DNA of 64,000 nt from Cryptomeria japonica. Taxonomy: Eukaryota; Streptophyta; Pinopsida; Cupressales; Cupressaceae. Positions 46,200-57,612 of this stretch are shown here, in pieces. Under the pieces are notes generated by a model, which worked only from the letters and a program-made list of their open reading frames with translations, ran no database searches and had not been told where the DNA came from. The stretch lies in NCBI RefSeq assembly GCF_030272615.1, contig NC_081406.1:192205891-192269890 (forward strand), in the 5' to 3' direction. The first letter of the stretch is position 1. The number at the start of each line of letters is the position of its first letter. The translations under genes were made by a program, and so were the position numbers.

Positions 46200-47700
46200 T
46201 TCTCATGAAGAAAATCAAATGTGTCCTTTGCCAATGCCTAAAGTGAAAATATTTGCAACCTGCACTTTTGTAGAAATGTACTCCAAGAGAACTTCCTTCT
46301 CAACAACTTTCTCCCTTAAGTAGTGATATTTGATTGGAATATGTTTTTTATTGAATGTATAACTGGATTCTTTGAAATGTTCATTTCACTTGTATTTTCA
46401 CACATAATAGGAATTGCTTCATCATATGTTACCTTGATATCCTTAAGAGTATTTCTTATCCACATTACCTGAGTACAACAAGATGGCACTGCAATATACT
46501 ATGCTTCAGTAGTAGATAGGGAAACTGAATCTTGTTTCTTATTGAACCAGGATACCAATTTCTCACCTAAAAAGAATGCACCACATCTAGTACTCTTCCA
46601 CTCATCAACACTTTCAACCCAATCTGCATTAGTATAAGGTTTCAACATGAAATCTCCATCTTTTTTGTACCAAAATCCAAAATCAACAGTACATTTCAAA
46701 TATCTAAAAATTATTTTCACAATTTGCTCATGTGTCACCTTTGGATTTGCCTGAAATCTAGTCACTAGATAGATAGCCTGCATGATATCTGGTCTGGATG
46801 CAGTCAAATACAACAATCCACCAATCATTGACCTATACTTTTTCTGTTCAACCTTCAGAGACTCATCATCTTTTCTCAATTTGCATTCAACAGTTAAAGG
46901 AGTTGCAACCAGTTTGAAATCATCAAAACCAATTTTCTTCAACATTTCCTTCACATGTTTTGAGAAAAAAATTCCATCTTCAGATTGAATAACTTGCAAC
47001 CCAAGAAAGAAAGACATCTCACCAATCATTGACATCTCAAATTCTTTCTGCACAAACTCTTTACATAAACTATCATTTCCTCCAAATATGATATCATGAA
47101 CATAAACTATAACAATTAATAACTTATCTCCATCCATCTTGAAATAAAGATTACCATTTGTTGTACCTTTCCTTAAATTCTATTGAAACAGATACCTGTC
47201 CAATCTTGCATACCAGGCTCTAGGTGCTTGTTTGAGTCCATACAACTCTTTCTTCAGTCTACACACCATATCGAGTTCTTGTGTCAGTCTGAATCCATAT
47301 GGTTTCTCAATGTAAACTTCTTCTAGATCTCCATTCAAAAATGTTATTTTGACATCCATCTGATAAAACTTTAAGTTCTTGTAAGAAAAAAATGAAAGAA
47401 ACATAGCTTCTATCCTTGAGCTACTAGAGTAAAAGTTTCTTCAAAGTTTATGCCTTCCACTTGAGAATATCCTTTAGATACTATTCTTGCTTCATTTATT
47501 GTTACTTGTCCTTGCTCATTCAACTTATTTTTGAATACCCACTTATTTCCTATTACATTTTTCTCCACCGGTCTAGGTACCAACTCCCAAGTCTTATTCT
47601 TCTAGATTTGATATAGTTCTTCTTCTATTTCTTTTACACAACTTTCATATTTACTCGCTTCCTCATAAATCTTCAACTCAATCATTGATAGTAAACATTA
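46200..47700 (-). pseudogene. Copia-B RT and RNase H
   Basis: Minus strand, broken by stops and frameshifts: pre-RT and RT start near 47700-47580 (WELVPRPVEKN-like), [15 protein letters not shown] at about 47360, [17 protein letters not shown] at about 47240, then VIVYVHDIIFGGND at about 47110, where the YVDD active site reads YVHD. FEMSMIGEMSFFLGLQV follows, then RNase H (CGAFFLGEKLVSWFNKKQD near 46560) fading out toward 46200. Catalytically dead as written. Confidence 0.88.
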
Positions 47701-47795
47701 ATTGGCTTCTTCTTGAGCTTTTGCAATCTTCCTTCTTGTCTAAACACTTTTTGTTTTGTCTTGTCTCCAATTATCTGATTTTTTGAATGATGCTT

Positions 47796-49290
47796 CTAAA
47801 CATACTTGGAAAGAACTTTTATCGAGTCTTCATTTTCTTCTTCTATATCATTTGTTTCCTTCTCTTTTCTCTCATTTGGATCACTTGTCTTTGTTGTAAT
47901 TGTTGGAACAATCTCAACCTTTGCTAGAAAACATTTACTCTCCTTTCTATCCCTGATGTAATATACATTTCCACCCGTTCTAACTCCTTTTACAACTCTT
48001 TTACTAGTCTTCTCATTTCTGATCACACATCTGATGCTACTAAAAAAAACTTCATAGCCTTTTCTACACATATGACTAACACTTAACAAACTATGTCTCA
48101 ATCCTTGAACATAATAAACATCATTAGTTTTATGCTTACCATCAATAAAAACACTTCCAATACCTTGAATAGATGCACCATCTTCTTTGACAAATTTCAC
48201 TGATCCTCCATCATATTTCTTGAGATTAATAAACCTTTCTTTATCACTGGTCATATGATTTGAACATCCAAAGTCTATAATCCATGTATTTAGTTCTATC
48301 TTAGCATGCAATGTAGTCTTGACTATTCTTTCTGATTCCAGTTTTTCCAAGGCATTCTCCTTTTCTTCAGTTGCTAGAAATAAGGATTCTTCATTCGATT
48401 AATCATCAACTTCATCTTCAGACGTATGTTCCTCAATAGAATATAATACCTTCTTCTCTTTTCTATTAAAGTTGCATCTCTTAAACTTATTTTTCTTCTC
48501 ATAATCATCCAGTCTCTTATAATATTCTTTGTAAATTTAATTAGAAGCATATTGTCCAATTCTACCATAAGAAAAAATATTTCAGAGGCAACTTACCTTT
48601 GCACTTTCTAGTGACTCGCTGCAATCTTCTCATAAAGTTTTCTTCAACTTCATCTATATCTCCATTGCATTTTAGATCATCATGTCTTAAAATATTAAAT
48701 GTTGCTTCATTCTTTTCTCTTTTCTCTTCCTCCATTTCTGAAATTTTAAAAGTTGCTAAAGTACCAATAAGCTGATCAATGGTATACTTACTCAAATTAT
48801 TGCTCTTCTATATTGCACACCTTGTAGGTTTATAGGATTTAGGAGAAGTCAGAAAGATCTTATGAACAACATCACATTCGTCCAAATGTCCACTAGTAGC
48901 TCTAATGCCATCAACAAGATCAGTCACTCTATGAATAAAGTTCTCACACCTTCATCTTCAAGTATTCTCAAATACTCATACTTTTGCTTCAGATTCATTT
49001 GTCTAGCCTGCTTTGTCTTTGGATATTATTCATATGACAAACATAAATTGTTCCACACAACTTTAGATTCTTTCAATCCTTTTACCCTTCCAAACACTGA
49101 AACACTTATACAACTAAAAAATATAGCTCTATCTTTTGCATTAGTATCCTTTAGCTTTATCTCATCCAGAGTCTGAGCACAACTTGACAAAGGTGTATAT
49201 TCGGTCTGAATGATTTCCCAAATTTCATTCTTTAATTGTCTCCAAATGCAATTCCATTCTCTCCTTCCAATATGGAAAGTTTTTACCACC
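47796..49290 (-). pseudogene. Copia-B gag and protease, fused directly to the pre-RT linker
   Basis: Gag starts near 49290 (MVVKTFHIGRREWNCIW frame and neighbours), with HRVTDLVDGIRATSGH about 48950-48880 and a decayed knuckle about 48590-48540. The protease block is in one clean frame, 48350-47796: WIIDFGCSNHMTSD (DSG reads DFG), VYYVQGLRHSLLSVSHM, then GNVYYIRD of the GAG-pre-integrase. It passes directly into SDPNERKEKE and QIIGDKT, the linker before RT. The integrase core that belongs between is missing. Confidence 0.85.
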
Positions 49291-49370
49291 AAAGATCATA
49301 ACTTTTTAATGCACGTCCTATGCCATACCAGATCTACCTCAAGAGGTTAAGCTTACTCAAGAGGAAACTT

Positions 49371-49382
49371 GCTTTGATACCA
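49371..49382 (-). promoter_or_regulatory. Primer binding site of Copia-B
   Basis: TGGTATCAAAGC on the coding strand, initiator Met-tRNA type, two bases from the LTR. Confidence 0.9.
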
Positions 49383-49384
49383 AT

Positions 49385-50569
49385 TGTTGAACCCAAGGTA
49401 GAACTGAGAGGGGGGGTGAATCATTCTAAAACATAAATTAATGTAGAAAATAAATAATTAAACATCCACACACATCAAACACATGAACACCAAGATTTTC
49501 TATGTGGAAAACCCAAGCAAGGAAAAACCACGGTGAGCACCTGCCCAAAAAAATATATCCATTGTGTATATTAGATTACAATGAAAAGAGCTAACTGCTC
49601 TGGACTTGCAAACTAAGCCTAACATCTCTTGGGGAAAGATACAAAAGAGGACTTGCAAACTTGAATATAACTGTAATCGATCAAGATACAAAAATGACAT
49701 GAAAAGATGGATCTCCTGATCATGAAGCTATCCTAGAATTTTGCATCAAGTGACCAACATCAACACACACAAACTTAGACCTCAATTGCCAACACTCTAT
49801 CTCATATCTCTGTCACAATCTCAACATATTTTGCATATCATTTGAACACAACTCTTCTTCTCTGCTCTTCACTAAACCTAATTGACTATCTTCACATCAC
49901 AAATCTACAGTCCACACCTCATCACACATTCAACTCAATCACATTCATCCTTATATACAAGATAGATCATCAAAGCTTGAACCAAGTCAACCTAAACCAA
50001 AATAAACCTTCCAAACCAAAAAAATACATGCCGATCCACTCCAGGAGAAAGTGGGGACCAAAACACATCTTTCAAAGATCAATTCATCGATCCACAATAA
50101 CTAGAAAATAAAAAACAACATATCAACATGCTACACATCCATATAGGCATTTAATGGTCAAAAAATATCATCCAATGCAAATAACTCTAATCTGGATCTC
50201 CACACGCTACACTAAGACCCCATAACACATCAAACAATTTTCCACGAATCATATCTGGATCTAAGGATAGGTCTAACATAGAATTTCACAACCAACTATG
50301 AATAATGCCACAACACTCAGAGAACACAACAATATTTACAAACCACAAAACTATCATATCCATGATACCAAAACTATATCCAAAGAGGATAACAATAAAA
50401 AAAATATTAGCAACACTTTCCAGACCTGAACACTTCTAGAATAACCAATAGAACAACTGCATCACCAACATAGCAAGATATCTTTGCACCACAAATATTC
50501 CATACCAACACAAATCCAAAACAACAAGTTTGGCATCGATGACAACCATAACAACACATACTTCCAACG
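49385..50569 (-). repeat. Copia-B 5' LTR (right copy)
   Basis: Starts TGTTGAACCCAAGGTAGA and ends ACTTCCAACG (last A changed to G), followed by AGTGA. Confidence 0.92.
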
Positions 50570-50574
50570 AGTGA
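50570..50574 (+). repeat. Target-site duplication of Copia-B, right (AGTGA)
   Basis: Second AGTGA; the Gypsy protease sequence resumes. Confidence 0.88.
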
Positions 50575-51700
50575 TTTGAGATAGGAACATTATCAAATGT
50601 TAAGTGTTGACCCATTATCAATTAAAGTACCTCTTATGTTTTGTTCATAAATGTGAGGAGTAATCATAAGGGGGTCATATCTATTTTTAATCACTATAGA
50701 AGGCAAATTATCTTGTTAGAATATAATATCATCTGGTTTAGAAGAAGGATGTGGAAATACCTTTTGTAAGGCTTCTTGGATTAATCCATGGTATTATGGT
50801 GAAGTTTGAATCAAGTCCCAAAGGTAAATCTTAGGTAAGATATCATGAAGTTTCTCAACAAGATTAGGTTCCTTATCAACATGTTTCTTAGGATGAGTGG
50901 GGAAGGAAGAAAAGTGAGAATAATATTGGGATCTTGCTTGTTGATTCTAGTGTTATATGTGTGAGGTATTTCAATAATATATTTTTGTACGATTTGCCTT
51001 TCCATGTTACTTGTTTCAATTATGTATTTTCTGACTCTTAAGATATAGCCAGGAGGTCTCTTTGCTTTCCTAGCATCAATCATAGAATGGTTTTGAGGTT
51101 GAGTGGCATGTTGAAGAAATATAGGATTCTCATAACTAGAAACATGAATATTAATGACTTGATTAAGATCTCTTTGTTCTCCAAAGATGCATCTTTAGAA
51201 GGGAGAGCATAAAGGAAATTGCTAATGATTTCTCCTTTTGTTCCAAGGTATCTCTATGGGTAAGACATAATTTGGGAGAAGGATTAACTCTATCCATCAA
51301 TGCTACATTTATAAGAGAAATACCATGTGTGGAAGGTAAGGTGACATTAAGGAAGGTGTTTATGATATTATCCCTTTTGTCTAAGATATTCCTATAGGAG
51401 AGGAGAATTTTAGGAGAAAGAAAACATCATTCATAAAAAAATCATCCTTAGGAGAGAGAGTTTTAAAAGAAGTGTGAATAATATATTCTTTCACTAAAGT
51501 GTGCTCATGGGTAGGAAGATCCTTAGGAGAGGGTAAATAATAGCTATGAATGAAAGGAAGTGCTAACTTATTATCATATGCATGAAATTGAACATTATGA
51601 ACATCTTGAATATGACTTGAAATTGAACTAGCAAAATAAGATAACAACTCCATATGCACTTATGATCAAACAAGAAATTCATAAGACATAAAAGATGCAA
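50575..51700 (-). pseudogene. Gypsy relic: protease N-terminal half and upstream region
   Basis: Just right of Copia-B the minus strand reads PSIVIKNRYDPLMITPHIYE then GTLIDNGSTLNI, the active-site block of plant Gypsy aspartic proteases (here DNGS). Upstream to about 51660 there are short open frames (for example 51659-51381) without clear capsid motifs. Decayed. Confidence 0.65.
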
Positions 51701-52439
51701 CCAAAGTAATTTTCACTCAATGTATACAATAAAATTTTGTAATATTACTTTTAAAAGAAAAATATATGCAAGTGTAAGAAGAGTTGGGTTCACCAAAATG
51801 AAAGGTAGGAAAAAGTTAGGGGTTCACAAGTTAAACTTTGGAAACTATAAAATGACCTAACTATCACATCCATCACATTAAAAGGAAAGTAAAATCAATA
51901 TATCCAACATGAATTATATTAGGAAGAGGTTTGAATAATAATTGGATTCTATTCCTCTTGTTTGAGTTGAAAATGCAATTAAAAGGATGTAAATTGAATG
52001 TCGAATCTAGGGTACGAAGGTACATGCATGAACTAGAAACTCGGATTGATTATGCTACATAATAATAAAATAGAAACTTTTGAACATGTATGTAAATGAA
52101 AAATAAATCCAAATATGCACCTTTTCCTAATAATTGAGTTGAAATTGATGTAATGACAGTGCTTGGGGTATATCCCTATCCAAACAATTGAATTTATGAA
52201 CATGGGTATGAAACTAGGTCTCTGAGACACTATAAACACTCCCAATCAAATCTAGACCTACTTTGGGAGGAATATGGAATCCAAAATTCAATAGTCCAGG
52301 ACCATGGTGCCCCAAGCACCATGTTCTAGACACTTTCTAATGAAATTTGACAGGGTGTGTCATTTTTTAGTCCTAGTCGCTTTTTGATATTTTTGGCTCC
52401 ACTAAGTACCTGTAGCTCCACACAAGAGGAAAGAAAGGG

Positions 52440-53218
52440 TGTTGTGGATAGGAATTTGCCTAGGTCAAACCTTGGTTTTTTAATTATCCCTAATTGAAAT
52501 AGTAATTGAACTTGAATTGAATTGGAAAAGCTTGCCTTTTGAGGGCAAGGCTAGATCTAAAATTGAAATGCTTGAATGTAAGTGTTTATACCTTCAATAG
52601 GTGATGCAATTCTCTTAGGATAAGTCCTCCATGTGTTGAAGCAATAACATAATGAATTGCATAAAATCCATCATGAAATCACAATTGAAACATAATATGA
52701 AAATATCTTGAAGTAGTTTGCTGCTCCTTAAATCAGATTTGCTCTTGAATTGAAGTGATGGGATGCAATAATAATAGATGTTCTAGATTGTTGAAATGAA
52801 TTGAGAGGGATGCCTTATATAGGGATTTCATAGTTTAAATAACCTTTAAGCCGAGTTATATTTAGTGTATTTTTGCATAGAGCTAGATTTAAATAGGGTA
52901 GGACTGCCAAATTTTTCTCTCAAAGTTCGAGGAAAAAAGTGTGGGACTAGGGGCCTGTGACCATCCTGGTCTCAACAACTTTATCTTTGAATTTTAGGCA
53001 TGCAAGATAACGAGGTTCTAATACTAATTCCATCTCAATGGATCAAACCATGATGTATAGATATGCGAAATATATTTTGGAAGTTGACATTGGGGTAGGA
53101 TAAGGATAAATCAGGATAATAAAAGATAAAGGGCACACTTATATTTAAGGACCCAAATAATAATAGGAGAGTGTGAAATTGGACACACTAATAAAGGTGC
53201 ACAATTTATGACACTACA
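52440..53218 (-). repeat. LTR of the minus-strand Gypsy relic
   Basis: Coding strand starts TGTAGTGTCATAAATTGTGC; TATA box (CCTATATAAGG) at about 52812-52822; possible end ...TATCCACAACA at 52440. The start resembles the Gypsy-1 LTR (TGTAGTCACATAAATTTG) and the LTR-like segment near 63220. The 3' end is a guess. Confidence 0.5.
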
Positions 53219-54163
53219 CCTATATATTAAAAATAAAGGTTATCAACTATTAATTTTTGTTAATTATGTTGATATTATTTTTTGAGGCAGCAGTGATAAA
53301 ATATGCACAAAATTTAGAGATGTAATGTAGATTGAATTTGAGATGTCAATGCTTGGTGAGTTATCATTGTTTCTTGGTTTGCAAATTTATCAGTCAGATA
53401 AAGGTATATTCATATCAAAAACTATGTGAATTAAATGTTGAACAAGTTTAAAATGGAAGATCACAAAGTGGTTAGCAGACGTATGGTTAAATGGTGTAAA
53501 TTGAGTAAAGATGATGAGTTTTCCCTAGAAAATCAAACTTTGTATAGATCTATTATTGGAATATTGTTGTATGTAACTACTTATAGAACACGTATTATGC
53601 AAGTAGTAGGTATTGTGTCAAGGTTTCAAGAAGTGCATAAGGAAACTCATGTCAAGGTAGTAAAAATAATATTTGGATATTTAAAAGTTACACTGGATTT
53701 TCGATTGTGGTATCCCAGGAGCATGAATTTTAGTTTATAAGCATATACAAATGGAGATTGGGCCAAAAGTGTGGATGATCATAAGAGTACAAGTGGTGGA
53801 ACATTATTTCTCTGTGATAGCATTGTGTCTTAGTTGATAAAAAACCAAGATTCAATATCCTTGTCTACAGTAGAAGTAGAGTAAATTGTAACAAATTCTT
53901 GTTGCACTCAGGTTCTATAGATGAAATTGACCCCAAAGGAGACGGAATTTGAGTTTGATGAGCCCATTACTATGCTTTATGATAATACAAGTGGTACATA
54001 TATCTCAAAGAACCCAATAACATAATGTAGGACAAAGCATATTTCAATAAACTATCATTTTATGAGAGAGAAGGTTGTTGACGAGTATGTTGAGATAATG
54101 AAGCAAATTGTTGACATATTTACAAAACCTATTCCAAAGGAAACATTTGAATATCTCAAGTAG
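53219..54163 (+). pseudogene. Copia-3 late RT and RNase H
   Basis: Resumes at the YIKNKGYQLLIFVNYVDIIF block, where the second Asp of YVDD is lost. Then FEMSMLGELSLFLGLQIYQS, RSIIGILLYVTTYRTRIMQV, RNase H (STSGGTLFLCDSIVS) and the usual end VDIFTKPIPKETFEYLK followed by TAG at 54161. Several stops. It joins 26506 with about 50 codons missing between. Confidence 0.85.
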
Positions 54164-54505
54164 AAGATGGTAGTGATATCTCCCTCCTCTTAACTCAAGA
54201 GGATGTATAGGTTCAGGGTGAGTGTTGACTCCCTATTGCAAGAAGAGTTGGTGGTCTTGCAATGAACTGAAGGATGTAAACAAGTGCTTAACATGTATCA
54301 GATCAAAGGAGAGATGACTCTATGCAAAGAAGAATGTGAATCTTTGCTATTGATGGAAAAGGGGGAGAAAAAAGACCAAAATGCTTAGTAAAGAGAATTC
54401 TGGAAGATGAGAACGTATTAGAAGAAGACATCCTACATAGGGGAGCATTTGAAAGAATTTGCAGTGTTGTTCATAGGGGAAGCATTTTGTAGTATACCAT
54501 CAATG

Positions 54506-54519
54506 AAAAAGGGGGAGAT
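54506..54519 (+). promoter_or_regulatory. Polypurine tract of Copia-3
   Basis: AAAAAGGGGGAGAT directly before the 3' LTR. Confidence 0.88.
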
Positions 54520-55815
54520 TGTTGAATATTATGTTGTCATTAATGTCAAAGCTATATGTCAAATATTTTCATTGATGTCAAAGTTGCATGTCAAAGGTGT
54601 TGATTATCATTATGTTCTCCTCGATGTCAAGGTATCTGGAAGGTTGGTGTAATTTTAATTACTTTTATCATGTCATGTCATGTCAGATAATTTGTGTTTT
54701 GGAAGGATAGAATCAAGATATGTTGGATATCCCTCTTGTAGATTGTTAATGGTATGTTCATAAAATTGTTTCAGTTGTTTGTGGAGGTCTAGAAGTGTTT
54801 ATGGTATGTTTCTAAGGTCTATTTCTTAGAAACTATATGTGCACTAGCATAGTGTTTTGTAGTATCGCATTCTACCATAGTGATGTCTTGAAACTTGTGG
54901 CTTGAAAGATAAGTAAGGTTACACACAAAGACAAATCTATTCAATTTTTAGAGGTGGAGCTCAAGAAGAAGCGAACTTATGGTTGACAGTATGCTCACAA
55001 TGCTAGTTCACTAACTATGTTGATGTTCTTGATGAATGCGCTAGAGTATTGCATCTTGTACCAACTTGAGGATGTGTGTGAAGGTTGTTTGAGACTGATT
55101 GAGTTAGCATTGGGTAATGCATAGCATGATCACCCTCATGGTGTAACCTGTGGGATTTAGCTTTGATCCATCTACACATTTGGTTAAGGATTTTTCTTGT
55201 GGTGAACTTGTGAACTTTGTAAATATGTTCTAGTTTGACATAAGAATGTAATCAATGTTGTAATACATATAAATAATTAATCTATGTTCATTCCAACGGG
55301 TGATAGTTGGCGGAAGTGGAGAAAGTTGTGCAAGATGTATATTTAGTAGGTAGTAGAGATGAATTAAAGTGTGTGAATCAAGTTGTAGATCTTATACACA
55401 CTGAGAGGAGTGCTTTGATGTAGACTGGACTAGAAAATTATTGAAGGTTCAACCTTAAATGTCTGCATGACATCTTTCATGTATATTATATTGTAATTGA
55501 TGTTGATGCCTCATTATTTGAGTTGGTGCTCAATTCTTGGATTAGTGGATTGATGTCTCCTATAGGTTGGTGCTTGCAAATCTATTTTGAGATTGATATC
55601 TCCATCTTGGGTTGTAATTCCTATGGGTTGGTGCCTATAAAATATTTCAAGTTCTTTATTATTTTGTGAGGTTGGATTTGAATAGTAGATCCAAGTAACT
55701 ATTATTATTATGGTTTTTCCCTTCTCGATTTTCCAGTAAATTTGGTGTTATATTGAGTTGATGCATGCTTATATTTTATTTAGGAGTTCCTACGATAGCA
55801 TGAGAAGTTATTAAT

Positions 55816-55828
55816 GTTAATTAATGTT
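55816..55828 (+). repeat. LINE target-site duplication, left
   Basis: GTTAATTAATGTT, matching GGTAATTAATGTT at 57453-57465 with one mismatch. The uninterrupted 5' LTR has GGTAATTAATGTT once. Confidence 0.85.
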
Positions 55829-57452
55829 TTTTATTAAATAAGCATCAAAACTAGGGTTCTGGCCCTTTATACAAATAACTTTTAGGTGGAAAGAAGAAAA
55901 GAAATAAAACAAGGGTGTTGACCCTAAACAAACTCAAGTTAGACATGCCTCTAACAACATATAAAAACCATGGTGGAGGCATTACAAACTAGTAACAACC
56001 CAAAAGGACTCGAATCTAGAGAGAGGACACCCAAAATTCGATTCAGAGGATTTTGGGGGCGGGGGAGACTTCCCTTTTCGCTTGCAACAAACAATAGTCC
56101 ATGCAATACTATTATTGGGAACATTAAAAGAAGGATCAAGTTGGGATATCCCCTCAGTTTTTTATCTGCACTAGAGTAGATTGTTGTTGTGGAACAACAT
56201 CTGGAGTAGACTCACCAAGAGTATATCATTGTTGTAGAACAGAAGCAACAAGAGAAGAGGACACACCATAAGCGACCACGGGGCCAATAGAGGCCACATC
56301 GACAGTCAAAGGAGAAACCTCATCCACATATGAGGAGACATCATCATCAAAATCAAAAGCCATGATAGTCAAATGATTAACAATAGTGTTTTTCCATCAA
56401 ATAAAATCACCTTTATGGAAAGAGAGAGAACAATTTGAAGCTAAATGACCCATTGAGAAGCATCTCCAACAATGAAAGGGGATGCCCTCATAATATAACA
56501 ATTGAGTCTAAGGTCTATCCCCAACCATGAGAACTACATCCCTAGGGAGAGGCATAGAGATGTTGATGTTAATCAAAATGCGAGCAAAGGTAGAATGACC
56601 CATGAAGGAAATGGAATCATCAACCTTGAAGAAACAACCAATAATGTTACCAATGACCTCATAACAAGAATGCTCCCAGAAATGAAGGAGAAGGTTGGGA
56701 AGACACACCCAAACTGGATGCATGTTGAGTGGTTCAGTAATAGGGTTAAATGAAAGTGTCCAAGGCTTGATCGAGAGAGATTTAACTCCCCAAGCCCACA
56801 ACTTACCCAAAACCAAATCAAGATAAGAAGGAGAAGCAAAGGAAGCAATGAAAAAACCCTTAGCACAAGGGTAAATCTCAATGCTCCCAACAACCAAAGG
56901 CTTCCAAGAAATGGTGGAGGTCAGGGAGGGAAGGTCATAAGCCAACAAATCTGCACACCAACCCATAATATTGGTAGAAGACAATTTTTTCTACCAAATA
57001 TTGGCCACAAACTACCATAGGGGAAGTCTTGGCACAAGAAAGGGGATGAGGTTTCCCGTTGGGAGTATGGGCAACAACAGATCTGGCAACACGAGAAAAT
57101 ATTCACTCGCCAAAAGTAGAAAAGGGTCTAGGAGGGGGGACCCCAACAATAGAGGAAGCCCTACCACCAACCATAATAGTATCTAACCTACCCACAACCC
57201 AAGGAGCTGTTGAGGGCAGGCCCAAAGTCTTGGAAGCCCCAAGCAAACTAGGGCTAGTGAAAGTGGTTGCCACAGGTGCAACGATAAGAGAAGGCACCAG
57301 GGGAGGGGTCATTGGGCGCAAAGACCTGACACAAACAACCTCTAAGTGGACAACATCACACATCAACATGGCAAAAGGAACACCTCCATTCAAACGTAGA
57401 GTGAGAGAGACATTAGACAACTCCATTCAAAAACTTATAACAATAATGTTAT
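55829..57452 (-). mobile_element. L1-type LINE copy with ORF1 only
   Basis: Minus strand; 1624 bp between 13-bp target duplications. The left end, read on the coding strand, is a typical plant LINE 3' end (AGAACCCTAGTTTTGATGC, then TTAATAAAA and a short A-tail). It contains ORF1 but no endonuclease or RT, although both the ORF1 start and the 3' end are present. So ORF2 was deleted internally or the copy belongs to an ORF1-only subfamily. Confidence 0.85.
56226..57426 (-). pseudogene. LINE ORF1 protein (DUF4283-like domain plus CCHC knuckle)
   Basis: Starts MELSNVSLTLRLNGGVPF at 57426, only ~26 bases inside the element. After two frameshifts comes the DUF4283-like block (GFFIASFASPSYLDLVLGKL; HPVWVCLPNLLLHFWEH; FARILININISMPLPRDV), then the knuckle HCWRCFSMGHLASNC at about 56470-56425, and a stop at 56226. 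This is the nucleic-acid-binding ORF1 of plant L1 elements. Confidence 0.8.
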
Positions 57453-57465
57453 GGTAATTAATGTT
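57453..57465 (+). repeat. LINE target-site duplication, right
   Basis: GGTAATTAATGTT; Copia-3 LTR sequence resumes. Confidence 0.85.
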
Positions 57466-57612
57466 GAATTAAGATAGAATTGACATATATTGGTTCACCC
57501 CCTCTCAGTATATGTGTGTGTATAATACATTTGTAAAGTTGTATGTAATATTGAGTTAGATATATGAAATTTAAATATTTAATATTGGAGAAATTTAGTA
57601 CCAAAAAGTAAT

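Larger units (their letters stand above)
44665..50569 (-). mobile_element. Ty1/Copia element 'Copia-B' with both LTRs, integrase deleted
   Basis: LTRs at 44665-45833 and 49385-50569 (1169 and 1185 bp), target duplication AGTGA, primer site at the right LTR (49371-49382) and polypurine tract at the left (45834-45850). The internal region is 3551 bp, about 1 kb shorter than a complete Copia. Gag, protease, RT and RNase H are present; the integrase core is absent. It interrupts the protease gene of the Gypsy relic, so it is younger than that. Confidence 0.92.
42040..53218 (-). mobile_element. Minus-strand Ty3/Gypsy relic, split by Copia-B
   Basis: On the minus strand: an LTR starting TGTAGTGTCATAAATTGTGC at 53218 with a TATA box near 52812, a decayed internal region, an aspartic protease split by Copia-B (50660-50575 and 44664-44480), then a gag-type knuckle region (43880-43745), a tandem repeat and a C-rich tract (42974-43015; polypurine on the coding strand). 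No RT or integrase and no second LTR was found. The LTR start adjoins Copia-3 RT codons (YIKNKGYQLL), so this element inserted there. The left border is uncertain. Confidence 0.6.
5743..57527 (+). mobile_element. Host Ty1/Copia element 'Copia-3', split by nested insertions
   Basis: Pieces of one plus-strand Copia element occur in the correct order: 5' LTR end, primer site, gag, protease and integrase to 9183; linker and start of RT at 25929-26506; late RT and RNase H at 53219-54163; polypurine tract and 3' LTR to 57527. The last ~100 bases of both LTRs match (TTAATGnTAATTAATGTTGAATTAAG and CCCCTCTCAGTATAT-type ends, shown here by parts). Its own sequence totals only about 7 kb; the rest is inserted DNA. 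About 50 RT codons between the second and third pieces were not found. Confidence 0.8.
54520..57527 (+). repeat. Copia-3 3' LTR, interrupted by a LINE
   Basis: Starts TGTTGAATATTATGTTGTC and ends ...GTGTGTATAATA. Without the LINE and one duplication copy it is about 1.37 kb. Its end matches the 5' LTR remnant at 5743-5848. Confidence 0.85.

Noticed and set aside
56502-57457. Plus-strand ORFs of 71-132 codons
   Set aside because: Antisense of LINE ORF1, which has recognisable domains on the minus strand.
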